Positions 24,810 to 33,955 of a stretch of 40,932 bases of DNA are shown piece after piece (position 1 is the first letter of the stretch; each line of letters starts with the position of its first letter). Location of the stretch: positions 1 to 40,932 of the forward strand of contig CALAYL010000006.1 of NCBI GenBank assembly GCA_937894725.1, written 5' to 3'. The DNA comes from an uncultured Bacteroidota bacterium (GTDB taxonomy: Bacteria; Bacteroidota; Bacteroidia; Chitinophagales; LD1). The position numbers and the translations under genes are program-made. The notes beneath the pieces are model-generated. The model was given only the letters and a program-made list of their open reading frames with translations, was not told where the DNA came from and did not search any database.

Positions 24810-25528
24810 TAAAAGTCGAACAACTAAACAAAAGCTTTGGCAAATTTCAGGTATTGAACAATATCAATTTAAATTGCAATAAAGGCGAGTGTATAGCCCT
24901 CATAGGACCAAATGGCTGTGGCAAAACAACCCTCATCAAATCAATATTAGGAATGGTGCTGCCCAACTCGGGTGAGATTACCGTACTAGATCAAAAAATC
25001 AAAGGACAATTTGAATACCGAAATCATATAGGCTATATGCCACAAATTGGCAGATACCCCGAAAATATGACTATAGGACAGGTGGTTGAATTGGTCAAAA
25101 CTATTCGGGGCAACTTCACTAATTTGGATTTGGATTTATTAGAAGCGTTTCAATTAGAAAGTTTAAATCACAAAAAAATGGGTACCCTTTCGGGAGGTAC
25201 TACGCAAAAAGTGAGTGCTGTATTAGCATTCTTGTTTAACCCAGACATTTTGATCTTAGATGAACCTACTGCAGGATTAGACCCCATAGCATCAGAAATT
25301 TTAAAGGATAAAATCATTAAAGAAAAGCAAAAAGGCAAATTAATTCTCATCACCTCGCATTTACTCAGTGAGCTAGATGATTTGATAACTGAAATTATAT
25401 TTATGCAAGATGGGAAATTGCATTTTCATAAAAAAGTTGAAGACTTAAAAGCAAATACCAACGAGCAGAAAATTTCAAAAGCCATAGCAAAAATCTTAAA
25501 AGAAAATATACATGAACAAGCTAATTAA
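24806..25528 (+). CDS. nosF: NosF, ABC transporter ATPase
   Basis: A 240-aa cytoplasmic ATPase that powers the NosDFY maturation system. Walker A is GPNGCGKTT (34-42), the signature motif is LSGGTTQKVS, and Walker B is ILILDEPTAGLDP. The start overlaps the nosD stop by 4 bp and the end overlaps nosY by 17 bp, so the whole block is translationally coupled. Confidence 0.95.
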   Translation: MIKVEQLNKSFGKFQVLNNINLNCNKGECIALIGPNGCGKTTLIKSILGMVLPNSGEITVLDQKIKGQFEYRNHIGYMPQIGRYPENMTIGQVVELVKTIRGNFTNLDLDLLEAFQLESLNHKKMGTLSGGTTQKVSAVLAFLFNPDILILDEPTAGLDPIASEILKDKIIKEKQKGKLILITSHLLSELDDLITEIIFMQDGKLHFHKKVEDLKANTNEQKISKAIAKILKENIHEQAN

Positions 25529-26279
25529 GATTATATTGTTGGACATTTTAAAAAACAAAATAGTCATTGCCTACACGCTGATTATTGCCATTTTATCATG
25601 GAGTTCTTTCCTACTAGAAGATAATACAGCGAAAGGATTACTTACTGTTTTGAACGTGATATTATTTACTGTTCCACTAGTATCTATTTTGTTTGCTACC
25701 ATATATATTTACAACAGTTCAGAATTTATCGAACTGATCGCAAGTCACCCCATAAAAAGAAAAAAAATCTGGATTAGCTTATATCTAGCCATAGGTAGCG
25801 CTCTTGTTTTTGCCTACCTCATAGGTGCTGGTATTCCATTGATGATTTATATGCCTGAGCAAATTGGGTTTATGATGATAGCAGTAGGTATATTAATCAC
25901 CCTTATTTTCACATCCTTGGCATTTCTAGCATCAATTTTAACCAGAGATAAAGCAAAAGGAATTGGCTTAGCCATCATCAACTGGTTGTTTTTTGCATTA
26001 ATATTCGATGGCATCGTGTTGTTTCTACTCTTTCAATTATCTGACTATCCCATCGAAAACGCCATGGTAGTAGTGTCTGCGTTTAGTCCTATTGATTTAG
26101 CTCGTATTCAAATTTTATTGTACCTAGATGCATCCGCTATGATGGGCTACACTGGGGCTATATTCAAAGATTTCTTTGGTACACAAATCGGCCTTTTGGC
26201 TTCATTTTCGTTGCTTTGCTTATGGGCATTGGTTCCATTTTATATTTCTATCAGAAAATTCACTTCAAAAGATTTATAA
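25512..26279 (+). CDS. nosY: NosY, ABC transporter permease
   Basis: A 255-aa integral membrane protein of the ABC-2 type with about six helices. Together with NosF it drives the NosD-dependent supply of sulfur/copper to CuZ. The start lies within the end of nosF. Length and hydropathy fit NosY. It is the last gene of the nos block; nosR and nosX are not in the window, as is usual for clade II systems. Confidence 0.92.
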   Translation: MNKLIKIILLDILKNKIVIAYTLIIAILSWSSFLLEDNTAKGLLTVLNVILFTVPLVSILFATIYIYNSSEFIELIASHPIKRKKIWISLYLAIGSALVFAYLIGAGIPLMIYMPEQIGFMMIAVGILITLIFTSLAFLASILTRDKAKGIGLAIINWLFFALIFDGIVLFLLFQLSDYPIENAMVVVSAFSPIDLARIQILLYLDASAMMGYTGAIFKDFFGTQIGLLASFSLLCLWALVPFYISIRKFTSKDL

Positions 26280-26282
26280 ACG

Positions 26283-26318
26283 CTAAAAAAAGAGCAGTTA
26301 TTATTTGCTTGTTTTTAG
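26283..26318 (+). terminator. Imperfect hairpin after nosY
   Basis: CTAAAAA pairs with TTTTTAG and AGCA with TGCT around a 9-nt loop, with an internal mismatch. It is a weak terminator candidate immediately after the nosY stop. Confidence 0.4.
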
Positions 26319-26323
26319 AATAC

Positions 26324-26331
26324 TATCTTTG
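26324..26331 (+). promoter_or_regulatory. Possible -7 element for surE
   Basis: TATCTTTG fits the Bacteroidota -7 consensus TAnnTTTG. A TTTG lies 16 bp upstream (26304-26307), somewhat closer than usual for the -33 box. The surE start is 34 bp downstream. Confidence 0.4.
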
Positions 26332-26365
26332 AGAAACTAATTTTTCACCTCAACAAAAGTTCAAA

Positions 26366-27133
26366 ATGTCTAGACCCCTCATATTAGTAGTCAATGATGA
26401 CGGTATCACTGCTCCAGGTATTAAAGCACTAGTCAATGCCGTGCATACGCTTGGCGATGTAGTAGTAGTAGCACCCGATTCACCACAGTCGGGCATGGGT
26501 CATGCGATCACCATCAATAAGCCATTGAGAGTAGATAAGGTAAACCAATTTGGTGAAATACCAGCCTATCAATGTAGTGGCACTCCTGCCGATTGTGTAA
26601 AAGTAGCTGTTGATAAAATCTTAAAGAGAAAGCCAGACCTATGTGTGTCGGGGGTCAATCACGGTTCCAACTCGGCTATCAACATTCTCTACTCGGGCAC
26701 TATGTCTGCGGCTATGGAGGCAAGCCTAGAGGGCATTCCAGCGGTGGGATACTCTTTGCTTGACTATAGACTTGAGGCGGATTTTAGCGCTTCAGAAATC
26801 ATCGCAAAAAGTGTATCCCTACAAATTCTCACAAACGGTTTACCACCCAGCACATTACTAAATGTAAACATTCCCAACATACCCTATACCGATATAAAAG
26901 GGATGAAAGTCTGCCGACAAGCTATTGCAAAATGGGAAGAAGAATATGTAGAAAGACAAGATCCGTTGGGACGAAACTACTACTGGCTCACGGGTAAATT
27001 TGTGAATCATGATAAAGGCACAGACACTGACGAATGGGCGCTATCCAATGGCTTTGTAAGTATCGTACCTGTACACCATGACCTTACCGCTCATCTGGCT
27101 ATTTCTTTCCTTAATGAATTTTGGACATTATAA
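26366..27133 (+). CDS. surE: 5'/3'-nucleotidase SurE
   Basis: A 255-aa metal-dependent phosphatase acting on nucleoside monophosphates. The family motifs are clear: VNDDGITAPGI with the acidic metal ligands at the N-terminus, GTPADCVKVAV, and SGVNHGSNSAINILYSGTMSAAMEA. Length is typical. It is a single gene ending 1 bp from the convergent response-regulator gene. Confidence 0.95.
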   Translation: MSRPLILVVNDDGITAPGIKALVNAVHTLGDVVVVAPDSPQSGMGHAITINKPLRVDKVNQFGEIPAYQCSGTPADCVKVAVDKILKRKPDLCVSGVNHGSNSAINILYSGTMSAAMEASLEGIPAVGYSLLDYRLEADFSASEIIAKSVSLQILTNGLPPSTLLNVNIPNIPYTDIKGMKVCRQAIAKWEEEYVERQDPLGRNYYWLTGKFVNHDKGTDTDEWALSNGFVSIVPVHHDLTAHLAISFLNEFWTL

Positions 27134-27134
27134 T

Positions 27135-27830
27135 TTAGTTCGTAAACTTATAGCCTACCCCTCTAATGGAATGAAAGTATATAGGATTTCTTACATCTCT
27201 TTCAAAATACTTTCTAAAGGCTAAAATAAAATTGTCGATAGTGCGAGTCGATGGATATACGTCATATCCCCATACGTATTGCAATATTTGCTGCCGTGAA
27301 ACTACAGAGTCTTTACGCTCCACAAGCAACTTCAACAATGCTATCTCTTTCTTTGAAAGTTCAATGTCTTTCCTTTCAAAATTGACAGCCCTATAGGTCG
27401 CAAAGTTGATCTCATTTTCTCCAAATCGAAAACTTTTAGACTCTATCTCATCCGAGGTACCCTTCATGGAATGCTTGATCAGCACTTTTACTCTAAGCAA
27501 TAGTTCTTCCAGATTAAATGGTTTTGCGAGATAGTCATCAGCACCAAGCTTTAAGCCCTGAACTCTATCTTGGCTAGTATCTTTAGCCGTGAGAAACAAA
27601 ATAGGTGTATCGGTATCTTTTATCCTAATAGATTGGCAAACTTCAAATCCATCTGCCTCTGGCAACATCACATCTAAAATGATAAGATTAAAACGCTGTT
27701 CGTCTGCTTTGCGAATAGCTTTGCTCCCTGTGTCAGCCGTTTCTACTTCATACCCCTCCATCTCAAGATTCATCTTAATGGCTTCAAGCAAATGCTCTTC
27801 ATCTTCTACAAGTAATATGCGTTTATCCAT
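27135..27830 (-). CDS. OmpR/PhoB-type response regulator
   Basis: A 231-aa two-component regulator. The receiver domain (1-115) has the acidic pair Asp10-Glu11, the phospho-acceptor Asp53 in LIILDVMLPEADG, Thr81 region in FLTAKD and Lys103 in LAKPF. The C-terminal winged helix (about 135-230) includes TRTIDNFILAFRKYFE and IRGVGYKF. It is similar in type to RprY of Bacteroides. No histidine kinase gene is adjacent, so it is an orphan here. The minus-strand sequence upstream holds TTG-N17-TACATTTA, close to a Bacteroidota promoter. Confidence 0.92.
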   Translation of the reverse strand: MDKRILLVEDEEHLLEAIKMNLEMEGYEVETADTGSKAIRKADEQRFNLIILDVMLPEADGFEVCQSIRIKDTDTPILFLTAKDTSQDRVQGLKLGADDYLAKPFNLEELLLRVKVLIKHSMKGTSDEIESKSFRFGENEINFATYRAVNFERKDIELSKKEIALLKLLVERKDSVVSRQQILQYVWGYDVYPSTRTIDNFILAFRKYFERDVRNPIYFHSIRGVGYKFTN

Positions 27831-27911
27831 AAAAATAAAATTAGATTATATTCTAAATGTACGTTAATGTATTTAAAACAATGTCATGGAAATGTAAAAA
27901 GAGGAATAATA

Positions 27912-28118
27912 TCAATAACAAAATCCACAGGGTGTGTAGCCTCTATTTCTTGCCTCACTTATAGATACATCTTCGATTTTATGCGTACATTTTGCCAACC
28001 CTTGACATTTATGACTATGATATTTTGAAGCCGTGGGACTCACACATATCAAAACTAGCGCATCATTATTAAATACAGATGCAAGAGTAAACAAAAGAGC
28101 TGCTAAAACAATTTTCAC
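27912..28118 (-). CDS. Small exported Cys/His protein
   Basis: A 68-aa protein whose start codon overlaps the ribBA stop by 4 bp (ATGA), a strong sign that it is a real, coupled gene. A signal peptide (about 1-20) is followed by a compact motif: SKYHSHKCQGLAKCTH and then GYTPCGFCY, with Cys38, Cys44, His46, Cys64 and Cys67. This spacing recalls the small zinc-binding unit of Ada and the similar tail found on some nucleases. Its function is unknown; metal binding outside the cytoplasm is an inference. Confidence 0.72.
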   Translation of the reverse strand: MKIVLAALLFTLASVFNNDALVLICVSPTASKYHSHKCQGLAKCTHKIEDVSISEARNRGYTPCGFCY

Positions 28119-29317
28119 CCTTTCAAAATCTCATGCCCCATCTTGTCGCGCTTGGTTTCAAGATAAAATAAGTTGTGTGGATTAGGATGTACTTCAATAG
28201 CTATATTTTCTACTATCTCCAATCCATATCCTATCAAACCTACTCGCTTTTTAGGGTTATTGGTCATTAGTTTCATTTTTTTTACCCCCAAATCGCTCAG
28301 TATCTGCGCCCCCACACCGTAGTCTCTATTGTCCATATTGAAACCGAGATGAAGATTAGCTTCTACGGTATCCATGCCCTGTTCTTGTAGCTTATACGTT
28401 TTGAGTTTATTGACTAAACCTATGCCCCTACCCTCTTGCTGAATATATAATACTACGCCCTTCCCAGCCTTTTCTACTTGACGTAATGCAGCATGCAGCT
28501 GATCTCCACAATCGCAACGCAACGAGCCTAAAATATCGCCTGTAGCACATGAGGAGTGTACACGTACCAGCACTGCCTCGTCCTCCACCCACTCACCTTT
28601 TACAAGCGCCATGTGGACTTCCTTTGTATTGGTCTGTGTGTATGCTACCAATTTGAAATCACCATAAGCAGTAGGCATTTCCACTTCTTCTTCACGTTTA
28701 ATAAGGGTTTCGTGCTCCATTCGATAGGCTATCAAATCTTTAATAGAAATGATTTTTAAATCAAATTTTTTAGCAATGATTTTCAACTCAGGCAATCGTG
28801 CCATTGTCCCATCTTCGTTCATTATTTCAACTATCACACCCGCCTCTTCAAATCCTGCCAGCCGCGCTAAATCTACCGTAGCTTCGGTGTGTCCTGCTCT
28901 ACGCAGTACACCCCCCTCTTTTGCAATCAGCGGAAATACATGGCCAGGTTTAGCAAATTCTTCTGGGCGTATGTTCGCATTAATCATAGCCAATATCGTC
29001 TTCGCTCTATCGTGCGATGAGATGCCCGTTGTGCAGCCATATCCTTTGAGATCTATGGTTACAGTAAAGGCCGTTTCATGACTCGATGAGTTCGAATTTA
29101 CCATCAAATCAAGCTCCAGTTTTTTCGCTATTTCTTTGCTGATAGGCGTACAAATCAATCCCCTTCCTTCGCGAGCCATAAAAGTAATGAGTTCTGGGGT
29201 GATGCTGCGAGCAGCAGCAATAAAATCACCTTCATTCTCTCTATCCTCATCATCTACTACGATGATGACTTTCCCATTTTTAATATCTTCTATCGCTTCT
29301 TCTATTGTATTTAGCAT
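28115..29317 (-). CDS. ribBA: Bifunctional riboflavin enzyme RibBA
   Basis: A 400-aa cytoplasmic fusion. The N-terminal half is 3,4-dihydroxy-2-butanone-4-phosphate synthase (VVDDEDRENEGDFI, and GHTEATVDLARLAG). The C-terminal half is GTP cyclohydrolase II with the zinc motif SSCATGDILGSLRCDCGDQL and the motif QQEGRGIGL. It makes both precursors of riboflavin. It starts 3 bp after the glycosyltransferase gene upstream, so it may be read from the same transcript. No RFN riboswitch is visible in front of it. Confidence 0.96.
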   Translation of the reverse strand: MLNTIEEAIEDIKNGKVIIVVDDEDRENEGDFIAAARSITPELITFMAREGRGLICTPISKEIAKKLELDLMVNSNSSSHETAFTVTIDLKGYGCTTGISSHDRAKTILAMINANIRPEEFAKPGHVFPLIAKEGGVLRRAGHTEATVDLARLAGFEEAGVIVEIMNEDGTMARLPELKIIAKKFDLKIISIKDLIAYRMEHETLIKREEEVEMPTAYGDFKLVAYTQTNTKEVHMALVKGEWVEDEAVLVRVHSSCATGDILGSLRCDCGDQLHAALRQVEKAGKGVVLYIQQEGRGIGLVNKLKTYKLQEQGMDTVEANLHLGFNMDNRDYGVGAQILSDLGVKKMKLMTNNPKKRVGLIGYGLEIVENIAIEVHPNPHNLFYLETKRDKMGHEILKG

Positions 29318-29320
29318 CGC

Positions 29321-30505
29321 TTATAAATTTCGTTTAGTGGGCGTCCATGCGCTCGTTTTCACTCCTTTCAAAAATCGCCAAAATCCCACCACTAAGGCAG
29401 CATTCATTTGGTAAAAATACGCAATCGAACGCACTATTTTTACATTCCATCCTATCGTTTTTAAAACTTTTTCAATTATTGGGGTTATCAGTAGTAAAAG
29501 CTGACCCATAAACAACAATTTATAAAGTGCGATGTTTACCAAACTCAAAGAAGTGACTAAGCTTACCAATAAAAAAAGTGGCGATATCCACCTCAATCCT
29601 TTGTGCGACCAAAAACAAAATGCCAATAAGTCAAAATTTGTGAGTAAACGCCAATAATAGCGTAGGTTTTGGAAATTGCCGGTAGAAATTCTGGTTTTGC
29701 GTTTAAATTCCTCTGCGACCTCATCCGACACATCTTCGTAGCATATAGCATCTGTAGTCAAAATGCTTTTTTTCTCTTTTGAAAAAACATACATGCTTAC
29801 AAAAAAATCTTCCATCAGAAACCCAGTAGGAATAATCGGCCAAAGATTCGCCCTCACCGCATAGCATCCGCCAAACGCCCCCTGCATCAAACCGAGCAAT
29901 CCCTCGTGGTATTTGAGTTTATTTTCATGTTGAATATACGTTTTCTCTTGGGCCGATATCCCCTTTTGGGTGAGGCCTGTGTTCAAAATATTAGCACCCA
30001 CCTGCCCTATCGATGGATTAGCAAAATGTTTTATCAATGCAGTAATCGTGTTGTTTTCAAAAAAAACATTCGCATCTGTCGGTATCAAAATCAACTTTTC
30101 AATATCGCCTCTTTCGGCTAGAAGTGTGTTACGCATCTTATTCAATACACCCGCTTTGCCGCTTCGTGCTTTGTAGTCAAAAAAACGGATGCAATCATAT
30201 TGGGCTTGATACGATTCGATAGTACGAGAAGTGTTATCATCGCTTGCATCGGAGCCTATCCAAATATTCATTTTATCCCTAGGAAAATCAGTATTGATTA
30301 GACTTTCGAGCTTTTGTGCTATCACCTTTTCTTCATTATATACTGCCATCCATATGATTATCTCGGGAATCTCGTTGCTGTCTCTATATACTTGGGCGTT
30401 TAGTGTCTTTTTTCGTGTGATAAAAAACAGGATAATCGGATAAATAGCATAGCTATACACCACTAAAAATGAAGCTACCCAAAATAAGATTTGAAGTACA
30501 ATCAC
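29321..30505 (-). CDS. Family 2 glycosyltransferase, membrane-bound
   Basis: A 394-aa enzyme of GT-A fold anchored by one N-terminal helix (about 4-28) and three or four C-terminal helices (about 300-385). The catalytic core has WMAVYNEEKVI, GSDASDDNTS, an acidic motif in IPTDANVFF, and the acceptor-side FLMEDFFVS followed by RKTRIS. The arrangement resembles processive polysaccharide synthases. Its start overlaps the stop of the upstream glycosyltransferase by 4 bp. The product (exopolysaccharide or lipid-linked glycan) is not known. Confidence 0.87.
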   Translation of the reverse strand: MIVLQILFWVASFLVVYSYAIYPIILFFITRKKTLNAQVYRDSNEIPEIIIWMAVYNEEKVIAQKLESLINTDFPRDKMNIWIGSDASDDNTSRTIESYQAQYDCIRFFDYKARSGKAGVLNKMRNTLLAERGDIEKLILIPTDANVFFENNTITALIKHFANPSIGQVGANILNTGLTQKGISAQEKTYIQHENKLKYHEGLLGLMQGAFGGCYAVRANLWPIIPTGFLMEDFFVSMYVFSKEKKSILTTDAICYEDVSDEVAEEFKRKTRISTGNFQNLRYYWRLLTNFDLLAFCFWSHKGLRWISPLFLLVSLVTSLSLVNIALYKLLFMGQLLLLITPIIEKVLKTIGWNVKIVRSIAYFYQMNAALVVGFWRFLKGVKTSAWTPTKRNL

Positions 30506-31731
30506 TTTCTGTTTTTTTGATTCATGGCGAAATCGATAATAGCGTGTGATATCTTCCGATTGTCATACTTTTCAGCTATCAACTTTTGTGCATTTTGTCC
30601 AAGTGTTTTTCGATGCGCTGGCTCTTTCAATATAGTCAATATAGCTGCCGCGAAATCTACTTCATCATCCGCTATCATGATGTCTTGGTGATTTGTATAA
30701 CGGATGCTTTCAGCACCCACAGAGGTAGAGACAATAGCCCTTCCTAACGCCATAGCTTCGATAATTTTGACTCGCATACCACTACCTGCAAAAAGCGGCA
30801 CTATAGCTACAGCATAGGAGTTGATATATTGCTGTGCATCTTCTACCTCTCCTACCACTTTCAATCCTTTTGTTTTTAAATCAAAAAAATGAGACGGTAT
30901 ATTTCTGCCCGCTAGATAAAAAACGGCATCTGGCTTTTGTTTTAAGACTATTGGCCACACTTTTTCTAAAAACCAATCAATCCCCTCTCTATTAGGCATC
31001 CAATCCATACCCCCTAAAAAGGCAACCGCATTATGTTCTATGCTATAATCGACTGGGTGAATAGCATCAAAAATATAGCCCGTAGGTATTGCCATAGATG
31101 GTATTCGCAACCCATGAAACTTAAAAATATCAAGATCGGTTTGACTAACAGGAATCAATACATCAGCCTTATTCATCATCGCAGTTTCAAAACGTTGCAT
31201 ACGTTTTGCCAAAAACGATAAATACATTTTTTTAGGCCAATTAGATTCATGTCTAGCTAATCGTTCCCAAATGATATACTCCACATTTTGTGGGCGTTGA
31301 ACTATGATGGGTTGCCGATTGCTATCCTTAATCGCCTTGCGAATCGTATCGATATAACGCATCAAATAAATACCTTCTAGTAATATCACATCAAAAGGCT
31401 CATCTACTATAAGTTGATACAATTTTTGCTCATATGCTTTGCTATAAAATCGCTCTACATTATATGACTTTGTTGAAAAAAGATTGAGCAAAGCAGGCAG
31501 TGGACGCACCGTTGTATCTATTGATACTGCTTCAAACTTTGCGATTTCGCTAATTTCGCTTGGTAAAGTAGATGGATCAAAAAAGTGCTTGAGTGTATTG
31601 AGTGCTAATACGGTAGTTTCGTATTTAAGTTGATGAAAACCGATGGTCAAATTAATAATACCTATCACCTCTCCATCCTTTATAGGGTATGGAAATTTCT
31701 TACAAAGTTGTAAAATCTTATAGCTTGGCAT
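30502..31731 (-). CDS. Family 4/1 glycosyltransferase
   Basis: A 409-aa GT-B fold enzyme. The N-terminal acceptor domain begins YKILQLCKKFPYPIKDGE, and the C-terminal donor-binding domain contains FLGGMDWMPNREGIDWF, VPLFAGSGMRVKIIEAMALG and TSVGAESI, where the Glu in KIIEAM is the usual nucleotide-sugar contact. It is the first gene of the minus-strand set glycosyltransferase-glycosyltransferase-ribBA-small protein and diverges from the darA-like gene. It probably adds a sugar to a cell-surface glycan. Confidence 0.88.
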   Translation of the reverse strand: MPSYKILQLCKKFPYPIKDGEVIGIINLTIGFHQLKYETTVLALNTLKHFFDPSTLPSEISEIAKFEAVSIDTTVRPLPALLNLFSTKSYNVERFYSKAYEQKLYQLIVDEPFDVILLEGIYLMRYIDTIRKAIKDSNRQPIIVQRPQNVEYIIWERLARHESNWPKKMYLSFLAKRMQRFETAMMNKADVLIPVSQTDLDIFKFHGLRIPSMAIPTGYIFDAIHPVDYSIEHNAVAFLGGMDWMPNREGIDWFLEKVWPIVLKQKPDAVFYLAGRNIPSHFFDLKTKGLKVVGEVEDAQQYINSYAVAIVPLFAGSGMRVKIIEAMALGRAIVSTSVGAESIRYTNHQDIMIADDEVDFAAAILTILKEPAHRKTLGQNAQKLIAEKYDNRKISHAIIDFAMNQKNRK

Positions 31732-31804
31732 CGTGACGCAATCTTAGCTAAACTATTTGGCAGAAAAAAGGGCTACGGTTTGAATATAAAATTTAGATTT
31801 GGGA

Positions 31805-32719
31805 ATGAGACCGAAAATTCTAGCCATCTACTACTCACAATCTGGTCAAGCCAGAGAAGTATCCGACACTTTTTTTAGTAAAATGGATGCCGATCTGACC
31901 TATTATGAAATCAAACCCTCTCAAGCATTTCCTTTCCCGTGGAGTACATTTTCATTTTTCAATGTTTTTCCAGAAACCTTCGTGCAAAAGCCTATTGCTC
32001 TCGACTTAACGGACTTCCCTAAAGATGAAGTCGTTGATCTTGTAGTACTCATCTATCAACCTTGGTTTCTTACTCCTTCATTGCCTATTGCTTCTTTTCT
32101 ACAAACAGATGTTGCCAAAAACTTTTTGCGAAACAAAAATGTAATCACCTTCTCTTGCTCGAGAAATATGTGGCTAGGTGCACAAGAAAAGGTAAAGGTT
32201 CACCTTAAAAATAGTGCCGCTAAACTTGTCGGCAACATAGCCGTAGTGGACAATTCACCGAATCTAAAAAGTGTCATCACTATTCTCAGATGGATGCTCA
32301 CTGGCAAGCGTAGTCCATTTCTTATTTTCCCCAAAGCAGGTATTCAAGATGAAGACGTAGCAAAAACAGCGATGTTTGGTGAGATTGTAAAACAGCAATT
32401 CGATAGTGGTGATTATTCATCTTTACAACAAAAACTAAACGAAGCAGGCGCGGTGGTTATCAAAGCTTCCTTGCTTTTGCTCGAAAAAAGAGGACAAAAG
32501 GCTTTTAAAGTATGGGCAAAATTTATAGGCATGGCCGACCCAAAAAGTATGACTAGAAAAATTAGAGTGGGTCTTTTTTCGTTTCTTTTACCTACAGTAG
32601 TTTTTATTTTATCTCCTATACTTTCTATCGTTAGCTCAATTATGCTAGCCCTTCAAAAGGACAAACTCAATAAAACAGCTGAAAAATTCAAGCAAAATGA
32701 ACTAGTTGACTTTTTTTGA
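31805..32719 (+). CDS. DarA-like dialkylresorcinol-condensing protein
   Basis: A 304-aa protein; the ATG at 31805 is preferred over a TTG two codons earlier. The N-terminal half is flavodoxin-like (ILAIYYSQSGQAREVSDTFF, then VVLIYQPWFL and NVITFSCSRNMWLG). The C-terminus has one or two hydrophobic segments (about 255-285). Size, N-terminal motif and the ketosynthase gene next to it match DarA, which joins two beta-keto intermediates into a cyclohexanedione/resorcinol ring. Without a search this rests on remembered family features; another flavodoxin-fold protein is possible. Confidence 0.7.
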   Translation: MRPKILAIYYSQSGQAREVSDTFFSKMDADLTYYEIKPSQAFPFPWSTFSFFNVFPETFVQKPIALDLTDFPKDEVVDLVVLIYQPWFLTPSLPIASFLQTDVAKNFLRNKNVITFSCSRNMWLGAQEKVKVHLKNSAAKLVGNIAVVDNSPNLKSVITILRWMLTGKRSPFLIFPKAGIQDEDVAKTAMFGEIVKQQFDSGDYSSLQQKLNEAGAVVIKASLLLLEKRGQKAFKVWAKFIGMADPKSMTRKIRVGLFSFLLPTVVFILSPILSIVSSIMLALQKDKLNKTAEKFKQNELVDFF

Positions 32720-32774
32720 GAACATTTTTGCCTTTTTTTTTGTTTAATTGCAGTCCGAAAACAGCTAGCAAATC

Positions 32775-33914
32775 GTGTCCAAAGAAGTATATATAATTAG
32801 AGTTGCAAAATTTCTGCCCAATGCTCCTGTATCAAATGATGATATTGAGAAGCATTTGGGGATGGTAAATGGTAAACCCTCCCGCGCAAAATCAATTGTG
32901 CTCAGAAATAATGGAATAAAATCAAGATACTATGCCATGGATACCAATGGCGTATCGACCCATACTAACGCACAACTTGTAAAACATGCAGTCGAGAATT
33001 TACTTGACAAAGACTTTACAAAAGAAGATATCGCCTTGCTGGCTTGCGGCACTACTTCGCCCGATCAGTTACTCCCTTCTCATGCTACAATGGTGCTGGG
33101 TGAGTTAAAAACAAAATCAATCGAAACCCTTTCTGTAACGGGCTCTTGCTGCACTGGTATTCAGGCCATGAATCATTGCTACCTCTCTATTTTGGCTGGC
33201 AATGTAACCAATGGAGTATGTACTGGCTCAGAAAAATTATCTACCTGGATGCAGGCGGCAAAATTTGAAGAGGAAGACACTTTACTTTCACAATTAGAAA
33301 GCAACCCTATGCTTTCATTTGATAAAGAATTTTTACGATGGATGCTCTCTGATGGCGCAGCTGCCATGCTCCTTTCTGATAAACCAAACAATGATACCCT
33401 TTCTCTAAAAATAGATTGGATAGAGCAAAAAAGTTTTGCCAACGAACAGCCTGTATGTATGTATGCTGGAGCTGTAATGGATAAAACAAAAGGATTTACA
33501 GGCTGGAATGATATGGCACCTTCGGAATGGGCAACCAAATCTGTTTTTTCGCTCAAGCAAGACACTAAAATGCTAGCGCAAAATATAGTACCGCTGGGTG
33601 GTGAATTTTTATTGGAAATTTGTGAGAAACGAAACTACGATGTGGCTGATGTAACTTACTTTTTACCTCATCTTTCGTCTCTTTTCTTTGCCAAAAAAAT
33701 AGAGGACGAGCTCGAAAAAATAGGCATAGGTATTCCTGCAGAAAAATGGTTTACCAATCTCACAAGAGTAGGCAACATAGGCTCTGCATCTGCCTTTTTG
33801 ATGGTCGAAGAACTTATCAATTCCGATAAACTCAAAAAAGGAGACAAGCTTTTATTGATGATACCAGAGAGTGCTCGCTTCTCATATGCCTATGTAGCAC
33901 TCACTGTGGTATAA
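32775..33914 (+). CDS. DarB-like ketosynthase III (FabH superfamily)
   Basis: A 379-aa thiolase-fold enzyme starting with GTG. The active-site triad of KAS III enzymes is visible: Cys126 in TGSCCTGIQ, His299 in LPHLSS and Asn334 in RVGNIGSAS. It is about 60 residues longer than housekeeping FabH and carries an extended middle, as in DarB. It lies 55 bp after the DarA-like gene. Together the two would condense acyl chains into a dialkylresorcinol-type lipid. A divergent fatty-acid initiation enzyme is the alternative. Confidence 0.8.
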   Translation: MSKEVYIIRVAKFLPNAPVSNDDIEKHLGMVNGKPSRAKSIVLRNNGIKSRYYAMDTNGVSTHTNAQLVKHAVENLLDKDFTKEDIALLACGTTSPDQLLPSHATMVLGELKTKSIETLSVTGSCCTGIQAMNHCYLSILAGNVTNGVCTGSEKLSTWMQAAKFEEEDTLLSQLESNPMLSFDKEFLRWMLSDGAAAMLLSDKPNNDTLSLKIDWIEQKSFANEQPVCMYAGAVMDKTKGFTGWNDMAPSEWATKSVFSLKQDTKMLAQNIVPLGGEFLLEICEKRNYDVADVTYFLPHLSSLFFAKKIEDELEKIGIGIPAEKWFTNLTRVGNIGSASAFLMVEELINSDKLKKGDKLLLMIPESARFSYAYVALTVV

Positions 33915-33955
33915 GCTGCTCACTTTTTTCAAAATAAAAAAGTAGATTAGCGTCT

